Below are positions 7,322 to 14,501 of a stretch of DNA of 16,468 nt, piece by piece. Positions within the stretch are counted from its first letter, which is position 1. Every line of letters starts with the position of its first letter. The notes beneath the pieces were generated by a model. That model was not told the DNA's origin. It made no database searches and worked only from the letters and a program-made list of their open reading frames with translations. Where the stretch lies: positions 1 to 16,468 of the forward strand of contig USFU01000021.1 in assembly GCA_900554135.1 (NCBI GenBank), read 5' to 3'. The translations under genes and the position numbers were made by a program. The stretch comes from an uncultured Collinsella sp. (GTDB taxonomy: Bacteria; Actinomycetota; Coriobacteriia; Coriobacteriales; Coriobacteriaceae).

Positions 7322-8325
7322 TGCTGGCGCCCCACGAGCTCGCACGTATCTTTTTCGCGGGCGAGTTGGATGAGGCCCGTATCGTTGCTGCCGATGCATT
7401 TGATGGGTGCGAGTTCTTGGGTGCCGCGTCGATCGCCATTGGCGTGTTTGATGGCGTGCATCGTGGGCACCGAGAGTTGATCGACGCGGTTGTTCGCGAT
7501 GCGCGTGATCACGGTAGCAAAGCGGTCGTGGTCACCTTCGATCCCGATCCGGATGTCGTGGTGAGTCCGTCGCCCGCTCAAAAATTGATGACGACGGCCG
7601 ACCGCCTGCATGCCCTGGCTCAAACCGGGGTCGATGCGGTGGTGGCCGTTCCCTTTACGCCCGCCGTGGCGGCACTCGACCATGTCGGGTTTCTGGCGCT
7701 GTTGTCGCGCGTTGTCGATATTCGCTCCATTCGTGTAGGCAGCGACTTTAGGCTCGGCCGCGGCGGCGCTTCGGGCGTTGCCGAGATGCGTGCCTGGGGC
7801 ACCGGGCGTGGGGTTGACGTTTACGGTCACGACCTGCTCTGCGTTAACGGGCAGTCCATCTGCGCCACGCGTATCCGCCATGAGCTGGGTCAGGGTCATG
7901 TGGAGCTGGCTGCCGAGCTTCTCGGCCGTCCCTATATGCTGCGCGGCGTTGTGGCGGCTGGCCGTCACGAGGGCTCCGACATGGGCTTTCCCACGGCAAA
8001 CATCCAGGTGCCCGACGGCATCCAAGTGCCTGCCGATGGCGTCTATGAGGGCCTGGTGCTGGTCGACGATACCGTATGGCCTGCTGCCGTTAACGTCGGC
8101 CTGCCGCCGACCTATGCCGATGATGCCGCCTCGGCGCATCTCGAGGCCAACTTGATTGGCTATGCGGGCGACTTGTATGGCGCCTCCGTGTCGTTGGCGT
8201 TTACGCGCTGGCTGCGTCCGTCTCGCGTGTTCGATTCCCTGGACGAGCTTATCGCGACCGTCGAGGGTAATATCGACGATATCCGTCATAACTTGGGTGA
8301 GCAGGGGGTGAGTATCCGTGATTAG
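7318..8325 (+). CDS. ribF: Bifunctional riboflavin kinase / FAD synthetase
   Basis: RibF phosphorylates riboflavin to FMN and adenylylates FMN to FAD. The N-terminal nucleotidyltransferase domain has G42-VFDGVHRG-H51 and the 'TFDPDP' segment. The equivalent of the family's 'SSTxIR' motif is C182-A-T-R-I-R187. The C-terminal riboflavin kinase domain has the Mg/ATP motif G223-F-P-T-A-N228, GVY at 241-243 and a likely catalytic Glu at 276 followed by 'DLYG'. The length (335) is normal. The ATG at 7318 overlaps the truB stop; a second ATG follows at once. truB-ribF is a common pair. The last 8 bases overlap dnaG, which suggests coupled translation. Confidence 0.95.
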   Translation: MMLAPHELARIFFAGELDEARIVAADAFDGCEFLGAASIAIGVFDGVHRGHRELIDAVVRDARDHGSKAVVVTFDPDPDVVVSPSPAQKLMTTADRLHALAQTGVDAVVAVPFTPAVAALDHVGFLALLSRVVDIRSIRVGSDFRLGRGGASGVAEMRAWGTGRGVDVYGHDLLCVNGQSICATRIRHELGQGHVELAAELLGRPYMLRGVVAAGRHEGSDMGFPTANIQVPDGIQVPADGVYEGLVLVDDTVWPAAVNVGLPPTYADDAASAHLEANLIGYAGDLYGASVSLAFTRWLRPSRVFDSLDELIATVEGNIDDIRHNLGEQGVSIRD

Positions 8326-10447
8326 CGATGAGGAAAAGGATCAGGTACGCGCGGCGTCTGACTTGGTTGCCATCGTGCAGGAAACGGTTGAGCTCAAGCC
8401 CCGCGGCCATGAGTTTTGGGGCTGCTGCCCGTTTCATGGCGAAAAGACCCCATCGTTTCACATTATCCCTGCTACGCAGGTGTGGCATTGCTTTGGCTGC
8501 GGCGAGGGCGGCGACGTCTTCACCTATATCATGAAGCGCGAGAACCTGAGTTTTCCCGAGTCGATCCGCTATTTGGCTGATCGTGCGGGCATTGAACTGC
8601 ACGATACCGGTGCGCAGCGCGATCGCGGCACCAAGCGCGCCCGCATCTATGACCTGTGCGCCGAGACGGCTCAGTTCTACCACACCATGCTTATGCGCGG
8701 TAAGGACAGCCGTCCGCGCGAGTACTTTGCCAGCCGCGGTATGGGTGGCGATGTCTGTCGCCGCTACTGCCTGGGTTTTGCGCCAGGTCGCAACGCGCTG
8801 GTTTCGCACCTGTCTCAGGCGGGCTTTACCCCGCAGGAGATGATCGACGCCAACGTGGCCGTGAGCCGCGGGCGCGGACAGCTTGCCGACCGGTTTTACG
8901 ACCGCGTGATGTTTCCCATCTTTGATGAGCAGGGTCACAATATCGCCTTTGGCGGGCGCATCATGGGCGATGGCCAGCCCAAGTACCTCAACACCGCCGA
9001 GACGAGCGTGTTTCATAAAAAGCGAAACCTCTACGGCTTTAACTGGGCCAAGGAGTTTATCGTTGCTCAGGATACTGCCATCGTGGTGGAGGGCTATACC
9101 GATTGCATCGCCTGCTGGGAGGCGGGGATCAAAAATGTCGTCGCCACGCTGGGCACGGCGCTGACGGAACATCACGTTAAGACGCTCACCCGTTTTGCCA
9201 AGCGCATTGTATATATGTTCGATGGCGACGCCGCCGGTCAAAAGGCCGCTCGCCGCGCGATTCAGTTTATCGAGCAGGATTCGATGGACCTGCGCTGTGT
9301 GGTGCTGCCCGACGGCAACGACCCCATGGAGTTCATCACGGCGCATGGCGGCGAGGCACTGCAGGCGCGCATTGACGCGGCCGAGCCCCTCATGGATTTT
9401 GTGTACCGCTCGCTACAGGAGTCGAGCGACATTACCACGCCGGGCGGTCGCGCCAAGGCGCTCGAGGATGCGCTGACGCTCATCTATCCGCTGCGCGACA
9501 GCTATATGATCGACACGTACTTTATCCAGATTGCCGACCTGTTGGGTTTGGACCTGGAGACCGTGCGTGCGAGTTCGGGCCGTGTGTTTCGCGATGTCGC
9601 CAAGCGCGAGGAAGCGGAGCGCCGCCGTGAGCAGAGCTACGAGCGTCAACGCGCGCAAGCTGAGCGCGCGGGCGGTTCGCAGGGACGAGGCTCGGGCGGC
9701 GGTGCGGCTGGTGCGCGCAGTGCCGGTCGCGGTGCCTGGGCTGCGGGTGCGACGCCGCCGGTGTCCGCACCGGTCGAGGAGGACCCGTACGACTACGTTC
9801 CGCTTGATGCCTATGGGGCCGCGCCGGTTGAGGTCGACGAGGATCTGCCGCCAATCGATGTGCCGGCGGGGATGGAAAGCGCTGCGTCCGTTGCTGATAG
9901 TTCAAGCGCGGCGGCAGCTCCGTCGATGCCGATTGTTTTGACCGATCTGGAGCGGAAATCCCTGGCGGGGGAGCGCGAGCTGCTGACGATGCTCACGAGC
10001 TACCCCGATCTGTTCCGCACGTATGCCGATCGCATTTGTTCTATCGAGTGGGTCGACCCGCGTCACGAGTCCATTGCGTGGGCCGTGCTGGCAACGCCGC
10101 CGGGAACCGATCCTGCGGCATGCATGGATGCGGCGCGGGCGGTGTGTCCCGAGGCGGCGTCGCTTGTCAGCGCCGGGCGCATCTCGGCGACGAGCAAGCA
10201 CCCGACCGAGACGAACATCGTCTTTATGCTCGATACGCTCGAGCTCTACACCATCAAACGTCGCATGCGAGCCGTGCAGGCCAAGTTGCGTCAGGACCGT
10301 TCACTCGACGATGAGGCTCGCCGCGTGCTGACGATGCAGGCGGTGCAAGATTCACAGCGCCAGCGCGAGCTCCAAAAGTCGATCGGTGGCGTGGCCGACC
10401 CGTTCCGTTTGATCGGTTTGGAGACCGCAGGTGCCGATCAGGCCTAG
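8318..10447 (+). CDS. dnaG: DNA primase DnaG
   Basis: DnaG makes RNA primers for replication with the replicative helicase. The protein (709 residues) starts with GTG at 8318, which has AGGGGG about nine bases upstream and gives the typical N-terminus MISDEEKDQVR. The CHC2 zinc domain has C37, H40, C58 and C61. The Toprim domain has the catalytic E258-G-Y-T-D and D302-G-D304-AAG. Residues about 430-535 form a low-complexity linker rich in Gly, Ala, Arg and then acidic residues. A C-terminal helical domain follows, expected to contact DnaB. It starts inside ribF and is followed by rpoD after 110 bases. The old 'macromolecular synthesis' order (rpsU-dnaG-rpoD) is partly kept, but without rpsU. 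Confidence 0.97.
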   Translation: MISDEEKDQVRAASDLVAIVQETVELKPRGHEFWGCCPFHGEKTPSFHIIPATQVWHCFGCGEGGDVFTYIMKRENLSFPESIRYLADRAGIELHDTGAQRDRGTKRARIYDLCAETAQFYHTMLMRGKDSRPREYFASRGMGGDVCRRYCLGFAPGRNALVSHLSQAGFTPQEMIDANVAVSRGRGQLADRFYDRVMFPIFDEQGHNIAFGGRIMGDGQPKYLNTAETSVFHKKRNLYGFNWAKEFIVAQDTAIVVEGYTDCIACWEAGIKNVVATLGTALTEHHVKTLTRFAKRIVYMFDGDAAGQKAARRAIQFIEQDSMDLRCVVLPDGNDPMEFITAHGGEALQARIDAAEPLMDFVYRSLQESSDITTPGGRAKALEDALTLIYPLRDSYMIDTYFIQIADLLGLDLETVRASSGRVFRDVAKREEAERRREQSYERQRAQAERAGGSQGRGSGGGAAGARSAGRGAWAAGATPPVSAPVEEDPYDYVPLDAYGAAPVEVDEDLPPIDVPAGMESAASVADSSSAAAAPSMPIVLTDLERKSLAGERELLTMLTSYPDLFRTYADRICSIEWVDPRHESIAWAVLATPPGTDPAACMDAARAVCPEAASLVSAGRISATSKHPTETNIVFMLDTLELYTIKRRMRAVQAKLRQDRSLDDEARRVLTMQAVQDSQRQRELQKSIGGVADPFRLIGLETAGADQA

Positions 10448-10516
10448 ATGTTGTGGTCAACCAGCGTATTCTCGCCTATATCCTGTCTTTATTTTGGGTA
10501 TAGAGGTCTACGTGTG

Positions 10517-10525
10517 TGCTAAAGT
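10517..10525 (+). promoter_or_regulatory. Candidate extended -10 promoter for rpoD
   Basis: TGC-TAAAGT matches an extended -10 element (TGn plus a -10 box with 4 of 6 consensus bases). No good -35 box is visible 17 bases upstream. Transcription would begin near 10531, giving a leader of under 30 bases. A second weak candidate is TGGTCA (10454-10459) with TATATC (10477-10482) at 17-base spacing. rpoD could also be read through from dnaG, as no terminator is visible in the gap. Confidence 0.35.
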
Positions 10526-10529
10526 ATTG

Positions 10530-10542
10530 AGTCCTGTGGACT
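10530..10542 (+). promoter_or_regulatory. Small hairpin before the rpoD ribosome binding site
   Basis: AGTCC (10530-10534) and GGACT (10538-10542) form a perfect five-base-pair stem with a TGT loop. It ends two bases before the purine-rich GAAGGGAG (10545-10552). If the candidate promoter is right, it would be at or very near the 5' end of the mRNA. The stem is short enough to be chance. Confidence 0.3.
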
Positions 10543-10557
10543 ACGAAGGGAGAATCT

Positions 10558-11898
10558 GTGCCAAAAAAGACTGAGAGCACGGGTACTGGGCTGGAATCCT
10601 ACGTTGCAAAGCTCATGGGCAATGGCTCAAACAGGACTTCGGTAACCGAGGACGAGATTCAGGTCGCCCTGAAGGATATCGATGTTACTGATGAGCAGCT
10701 CAACGCGGTGTATTCCGCGCTGCGCAACAGCGGCATCCAGATTATCTCCGCGAGCGGAAACGACGACGCCCCGATGGACGTCGACGATGACGATAACGAT
10801 ACCGACGATTTCGACGATGACGAGCACGATTCCGGCTCGCTTGACGATCACGAGCTTAAGATGGCCCGCCAGGCCGATGCCGAGATGGGCTCTTCCAAGA
10901 GCAAGAAGAAGCGCACCGTGCGCACGTCCCGTTCGCGTTCGCGCGTGCGCGGCATCGATGCCTCCACGGTGATGCTGACCGGCGACCCGGTTCGTATGTA
11001 CCTCAAGGAGATCGGTAAGGTCGACCTGCTGACCGCATCTGAAGAGGTCGATCTGGCCATGAAGATTGAGGCCGGTCTCGAGGCTACCGAGAAGCTCGAG
11101 GCTGCCGATGCAGGCGAGATTGAACTCACACGCTCCGAGATGCGTCGACTTACGCGTATTGAGAATGTTGGTCTTGAGGCCAAGCAGGCGCTCATCAGCG
11201 CAAACCTGCGTCTGGTCGTCTCCATCGCCAAGCGCTATGTCGGCCGTGGCATGCTGTTCCTGGATCTGATTCAGGAGGGCAACCTCGGTCTGATCCGCGC
11301 CGTCGAGAAGTTCGACTACCAGAAGGGCTTTAAGTTCTCCACGTACGCCACGTGGTGGATCCGTCAGGCCATTACGCGCGCTATTGCCGACCAGGCCCGT
11401 ACCATCCGTATTCCCGTGCACATGGTCGAGACCATCAACAAGCTCGTCCGCGTGCAACGCCAGCTCCTCCAGGATCTGGGTCGCGACCCGACCCCTGAGG
11501 AGATCGGTGCTGAGATGGACATGAGCGCCGACCGCGTCCGCGAGATCCAGAAGATTTCGCAGGAGCCCGTGTCGCTCGAGACCCCGATCGGTGAGGAAGA
11601 GGATTCCCAGCTGGGCGACTTCATCGAGGACTCCCAGGCTATCGTTCCGCCCGATGCCGCCAGCTTCTCCATGCTGCAGGAGCAGCTCACCCAGGTGCTC
11701 GATTCGCTTGCCGATCGCGAGCGCAAGGTTATCGAGCTGCGCTTTGGTCTCGTTGACGGACATCCCCGCACGCTCGAGGAGGTCGGTCGCGAGTTTGGCG
11801 TCACGCGCGAGCGTATCCGCCAGATCGAGTCCAAGACCCTGGCCAAGCTCCGCCACCCGAGCCGCTCGAGCAAGTTGAAGGACTACATCGAAAGCTAG
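10558..11898 (+). CDS. rpoD: RNA polymerase primary sigma factor (RpoD/SigA)
   Basis: This is the group 1 sigma factor that directs RNA polymerase to housekeeping promoters. The 446-residue product starts with GTG at 10558, six bases after GAAGGGAG. Region 1.1 is recognisable at about 28-66 ([20 protein letters not shown] and on). A highly acidic patch (69-99, 18 Asp/Glu of 31) and a basic patch (114-131, 10 Lys/Arg of 18) follow. Region 1.2 begins at D143-P-V-R-M-Y-L-K-E-I. Region 2 (from about N216) includes [15 protein letters not shown], the polymerase-binding [10 protein letters not shown] and the -10 recognition segment [13 protein letters not shown]. Regions 3 and 4 are complete, with the -35-binding helix-turn-helix at 405-426 ([20 protein letters not shown]). 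All diagnostic residues of a primary sigma are present. Confidence 0.98.
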   Translation: MPKKTESTGTGLESYVAKLMGNGSNRTSVTEDEIQVALKDIDVTDEQLNAVYSALRNSGIQIISASGNDDAPMDVDDDDNDTDDFDDDEHDSGSLDDHELKMARQADAEMGSSKSKKKRTVRTSRSRSRVRGIDASTVMLTGDPVRMYLKEIGKVDLLTASEEVDLAMKIEAGLEATEKLEAADAGEIELTRSEMRRLTRIENVGLEAKQALISANLRLVVSIAKRYVGRGMLFLDLIQEGNLGLIRAVEKFDYQKGFKFSTYATWWIRQAITRAIADQARTIRIPVHMVETINKLVRVQRQLLQDLGRDPTPEEIGAEMDMSADRVREIQKISQEPVSLETPIGEEEDSQLGDFIEDSQAIVPPDAASFSMLQEQLTQVLDSLADRERKVIELRFGLVDGHPRTLEEVGREFGVTRERIRQIESKTLAKLRHPSRSSKLKDYIES

Positions 11899-11907
11899 TC
11901 AAGCAAG

Positions 11908-11942
11908 AAGCGCCCTCAAGCACATCCGCTTGGGGCGCTTTC
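11908..11942 (+). terminator. Intrinsic terminator after rpoD
   Basis: AAGCGCCC-T-CAAG (11908-11920) pairs with CTTGGGGCGCTT (11929-11940) in a 12-base-pair stem with one bulged T and an eight-base loop. Only a short T run (TTT, 11939-11941) follows, so efficiency may be moderate. It begins ten bases after the rpoD stop. Confidence 0.7.
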
Positions 11943-11944
11943 AT

Positions 11945-11984
11945 GTAGTCATTGGGTAGTCATTGGGGACATCCCCAACGACTA
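11945..11984. repeat. Tandem 11-mer merging into a 28-base imperfect palindrome (REP-like)
   Basis: GTAGTCATTGG occurs twice in perfect tandem (11945-11955 and 11956-11966). The second copy is also the left arm of a palindrome: TAGTC-A-TTGGGGA (11957-11969), a CA centre, then TCCCCAA-C-GACTA (11972-11984). Twelve of thirteen arm positions pair; the odd one is A against C. There is no T run on either side, so a terminator is unlikely. The compact GC-centred form and intergenic site between two transcription units fit a REP/MITE-type element or a protein-binding site. The family is not established from this window. Confidence 0.6.
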
Positions 11985-11989
11985 GGTCG

Positions 11990-12038
11990 GAAAATTTCTT
12001 AAAAAAGTTCTTGCCCTTCGTCCAATCGTCCGTATAAT
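11990..12038 (+). promoter_or_regulatory. tRNA promoter with an AT-rich upstream element
   Basis: A perfect -10 box TATAAT (12033-12038) lies 16 bases after TTGCCC (12011-12016). The 18 bases from 11990 are almost pure A/T (GAAAATTTCTTAAAAAAG), which resembles an UP element bound by the polymerase alpha subunit. Transcription should start near 12045, about 24 bases before the first tRNA. Strong promoters of this type are usual for stable RNA genes. Confidence 0.75.
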
Positions 12039-12068
12039 AAACTTCGTTGCTTGAGAGCATGCGCCTAT

Positions 12069-12143
12069 TCCTCGGTAGCTCAATGGTAGAGCACGCGGCT
12101 GTTAACCGCGCTGTTGTAGGTTCGAGTCCTACCCGGGGAGCCA
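12069..12143 (+). tRNA. tRNA-Asn (anticodon GTT), copy 1
   Basis: The 75-base gene folds into a full cloverleaf. The acceptor stem is TCCTCGG (12069-12075) with CCGGGGA, including one T/G wobble, followed by discriminator G and an encoded CCA (12141-12143). The D arm contains GCTCAATGGTAGAGC. The anticodon stem-loop GCGGCTGTTAACCGC has the loop CTGTTAA, so the anticodon is GTT and reads AAC/AAU. The T arm is TAGGTTCGAGTCCTA. It is identical to copy 2 and is transcribed from the promoter at 12011-12038. Confidence 0.98.
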
Positions 12144-12152
12144 GAATTTCTC

Positions 12153-12173
12153 AGCCCATTTCGCTGGGCTTTT
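12153..12173 (+). terminator. Hairpin with T run between the two tRNA-Asn genes
   Basis: AGCCCA (12153-12158) pairs with TGGGCT (12165-12170) around a six-base loop, and TTTT (12170-12173) follows. It lies in the 34-base spacer between the tRNA copies. It may end transcription partly after copy 1, or act as a processing signal if both are cotranscribed. No second promoter is visible in the spacer, so copy 2 probably depends on readthrough. Confidence 0.55.
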
Positions 12174-12177
12174 AAAT

Positions 12178-12252
12178 TCCTCGGTAGCTCAATGGTAGAG
12201 CACGCGGCTGTTAACCGCGCTGTTGTAGGTTCGAGTCCTACCCGGGGAGCCA
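12178..12252 (+). tRNA. tRNA-Asn (anticodon GTT), copy 2
   Basis: This gene is base-for-base identical to copy 1, with the same GTT anticodon, discriminator G and encoded CCA (12250-12252). The identity extends only two bases upstream (AT) and one base downstream (G), so the copies are a tandem duplication of little more than the tRNA itself, or have been kept identical by gene conversion. A strong terminator follows directly. Confidence 0.98.
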
Positions 12253-12258
12253 GGTTTT

Positions 12259-12288
12259 AAAACCCGTCGCTTATGCGGCGGGTTTTTT
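12259..12288 (+). terminator. Strong intrinsic terminator of the tRNA unit
   Basis: AAAACCCGTCGC (12259-12270) pairs with GCGGCGGGTTTT (12275-12286) over twelve base pairs with one T/G wobble and a TTAT loop. The T run spans 12283-12288. Because of the A run on the left arm it may also work for transcripts on the other strand. Confidence 0.88.
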
Positions 12289-12414
12289 CATGTCGCGATC
12301 GCCGGTGGCGAACGTTACCGTATCAACATTTCGTGTCGAGGATGTAATCGCGAACCCCGCCGCCTTAACATGGCGCTGTCGTTGTAAACTATTGGAATGA
12401 TTGCTCCCACGACA

Positions 12415-12431
12415 TGGTGCCGCGAGCACCA
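12415..12431 (+). promoter_or_regulatory. Hairpin before the ribosome binding site of the Asp23-family gene
   Basis: TGGTGC (12415-12420) and GCACCA (12426-12431) form a perfect six-base-pair stem with a CGCGA loop, ending three bases before AAGGAG (12435-12440). No T run follows. The rest of the gap (12289-12414) shows no clear promoter; TAAACT at 12385-12390 is a possible -10 box without a good -35. Confidence 0.35.
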
Positions 12432-12446
12432 GATAAGGAGATTCTT

Positions 12447-12803
12447 GTGTCTGAGACCATTAACGGCAGCCTGAGCGTCTCGAACGACGTTATTGCCGAT
12501 ATTGCCGGTTATGCCGCGATGACGTGCTACGGCGTCGTCGGTATGGCCGAACAGCTGCAGGGCGCCGAGAGCGTGCGCCTGCTTGCCGGCCAGCGCCTCC
12601 GCAAGGGCGTGCTTGTTTCCGCCGACGAGAACGGCCTCACGGTCGACCTTCACGTCGTGCTCGAGAACGGCGTCAACATGAAGTCCGTCTGCCACAATCT
12701 TTCGAGCTCCGTCGCCTTCACCCTGCAGGAGATCGCCCAAATCGATCCCGCCAGCCTTAAGATCGGCATTCACATCGACGCGCTCAAGAGCCGTCTGAAC
12801 TAG
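12447..12803 (+). CDS. Asp23/Gls24 family protein (YloU-like)
   Basis: The 118-residue product resembles the Asp23/Gls24 (DUF322) family: an N-terminal beta strand with 'GSLSVSNDVIADIAGYAAM', then 'CYGVVGMAEQ', a 'KGVLVSADENGLTVDLHVVL' strand pair, and a C-terminal 'LKIGIHIDAL'. Family members are small cytoplasmic or membrane-anchored proteins linked to envelope stress; their biochemical role is unclear. I chose the GTG at 12447 because AAGGAG (12435-12440) lies six bases upstream and the protein then begins like its relatives. An upstream ATG at 12414 would run through the leader hairpin and the ribosome binding site. The gene precedes fakA, as yloU precedes yloV (fakA) in Bacillus, which strongly supports the call. 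Confidence 0.85.
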   Translation: MSETINGSLSVSNDVIADIAGYAAMTCYGVVGMAEQLQGAESVRLLAGQRLRKGVLVSADENGLTVDLHVVLENGVNMKSVCHNLSSSVAFTLQEIAQIDPASLKIGIHIDALKSRLN

Positions 12804-12830
12804 CATCCGAATACGGAGATTTCACCACTC

Positions 12831-14492
12831 ATGATTGCAAAGACCATTCGCACCTGTTTTCCGATCGCTGCGGCTGCCGTTTCCGAAAAGGCCGAGGAGA
12901 TCAACAAGCTCAACGTCTTCCCCGTACCCGACGGTGACACCGGCACCAACATGTCGCTCACGCTCGCCTCGGTGACCAAGGAGCTTTCCGCCCTTCCCGA
13001 CGATGCCGACATGGAGGCCATTGCTGGCGCCATTACCCACGGCTCCCTGATGGGTGCTCGCGGCAACTCCGGCGTCATCACCTCGCAGATCTTGCGCGGC
13101 GTGGCCGAGGGCCTTGTCTCTGCCGATGAGCCCATTACGTCCGCCAATATCGCCTTCGCCTTCCGTCGTGCCGTCAAGGTTGCCTTCCAGGCTGTTCGTA
13201 AGCCCATCGAGGGCACGATCCTCACGGTCCTGCGTGATGTTTCGACCAAGGCAGACGAGTGCGAGAAGAAGAAGTTCTCTGCCGAGGATGCGCTCGACGC
13301 CATCGTCGTCGAGGCATACCAGTCCGTCGCCCGCACGCCCGACCTGCTGCCCGTCCTCAAGGAGAACGGCGTGGTCGACTCCGGTGCCTTTGGCTTTGCC
13401 ATCTTCTTGGAGAACTTTGTTGCCGCCGCCCTTGGCCGCAGCACCGTGGTCGAGGATTTCTCCGCCACGTTTGATTCCGCTGGCTCTGCTCGCGATGCCG
13501 CTCTTGGCCGTGTTGAGATCGAGGCTAACGACGACTGGGAGGGCTCGGAGTTCCGCTACTGCAACGAGTTCCTCTTTAAGGCCGACGCCCCGTTTGACGA
13601 GGACGAGTGTCTGAAGTTCCTGGGTTCCATGGGCGACTGCGAACTGCTCGTTGGTGCCTATCCCGACTACAAGATCCACGTGCACTCCAACACCCCCAAC
13701 CTGGTGCTCGAGCACATGCTGCAGCTCGGTCAGATCTATGAGGTCTTTATCCACAACATGGAGATGGAGGCCCACGACCGTACCGCTAAGATCCACGAGG
13801 ACCAGGAGAAGGCCGCCGAGCCCGCGAAGGCCCTGGGCTTTGTCGCCGTTGCCGCCGGTTCCGGCGAGGCCGACATCCTCAAGTCCCTTGGCGTCGATGT
13901 GATCGTGTCGGGTGGCCAGACCATGAACCCCTCGACCGCCGACCTGCTGGGCGCCGTCGACCAGGTCAACGCGACCTCGGTCATCATCCTGCCCAACAAC
14001 GGCAACATCCGCATGGCTGCCGAGGCCGCTGCCTCCGCCTGCACCGACAAGAAGGTTGCCGTCGTTCCCACCAAGACCGTCCCGCAGGCCTTCTCCGCAC
14101 TGTTCGCGGTCCTGCCCGATTCCGAGCTCGAGGATGCCGTTGCCGCTATGGTCGACGCCATCAGCGAGGTTCGCGATGGTGAGGTCACCCGTGCCGTGCG
14201 CGACTCCAGCGCCTCCGACGGCTCGCCGATTCACTCCGGCGACGTCATGGGCATCATCGCCGGTTCCATCGATGTGGTCGGCTCCGATGTGAAGCAGGTC
14301 ACGCTCGACTGCATCAACCGCATGCAGGAGGAAGAGGAGGGCGACGCGCTGACGATCCTGGCCGGCGAGGAACTTTCCGACGAGGCCTTCCAGGAGATCG
14401 TCGACGCCATCGAGGAGGCTCAGCCCGATCTGGAGATTGATGCTCACCGTGGCGAGCAGCCGCTCTATCCTGTGATCTTCTCGATCGAGTAG
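12831..14492 (+). CDS. fakA: Fatty acid kinase catalytic subunit FakA (DhaL/DegV-like, YloV family)
   Basis: FakA phosphorylates fatty acids presented by a FakB (DegV) partner, feeding exogenous fatty acids into phospholipid synthesis. The 553-residue protein has the DhaL ATP-binding domain (about 1-200) with NVFPVPD34-G-D36-TGTNMSL, whose Asp residues bind Mg, and ARG78-NSG81-VITSQILRG. A middle domain has 'YCNEFLFKADAP' and 'KIHVHSNTPN', whose Cys and His match the metal site of the family. The C-terminal domain (about 320-553) is typical and ends YPVIFSIE. The ATG at 12831 has GGAG at 12815-12818, a rather long 12-base spacing; no better start is visible. No fakB lies in this window. The neighbours, Asp23 upstream and recG downstream, match the Bacillus arrangement. 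Confidence 0.93.
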   Translation: MIAKTIRTCFPIAAAAVSEKAEEINKLNVFPVPDGDTGTNMSLTLASVTKELSALPDDADMEAIAGAITHGSLMGARGNSGVITSQILRGVAEGLVSADEPITSANIAFAFRRAVKVAFQAVRKPIEGTILTVLRDVSTKADECEKKKFSAEDALDAIVVEAYQSVARTPDLLPVLKENGVVDSGAFGFAIFLENFVAAALGRSTVVEDFSATFDSAGSARDAALGRVEIEANDDWEGSEFRYCNEFLFKADAPFDEDECLKFLGSMGDCELLVGAYPDYKIHVHSNTPNLVLEHMLQLGQIYEVFIHNMEMEAHDRTAKIHEDQEKAAEPAKALGFVAVAAGSGEADILKSLGVDVIVSGGQTMNPSTADLLGAVDQVNATSVIILPNNGNIRMAAEAAASACTDKKVAVVPTKTVPQAFSALFAVLPDSELEDAVAAMVDAISEVRDGEVTRAVRDSSASDGSPIHSGDVMGIIAGSIDVVGSDVKQVTLDCINRMQEEEEGDALTILAGEELSDEAFQEIVDAIEEAQPDLEIDAHRGEQPLYPVIFSIE

Positions 14493-14501
14493 GCTCTGCC
14501 T

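Noticed and set aside
12414..12446. An upstream ATG start for the Asp23-family gene
   Set aside because: It would place the hairpin and the AAGGAG inside the coding sequence. The GTG at 12447 is well spaced from that AAGGAG and fits the family's N-terminus.
11899..12446. A riboswitch or small protein gene in the longest non-protein stretch
   Set aside because: The stretch is accounted for by a terminator, a palindrome, a promoter, two tRNAs and their terminators. No known riboswitch core or credible short frame with a ribosome binding site was seen.
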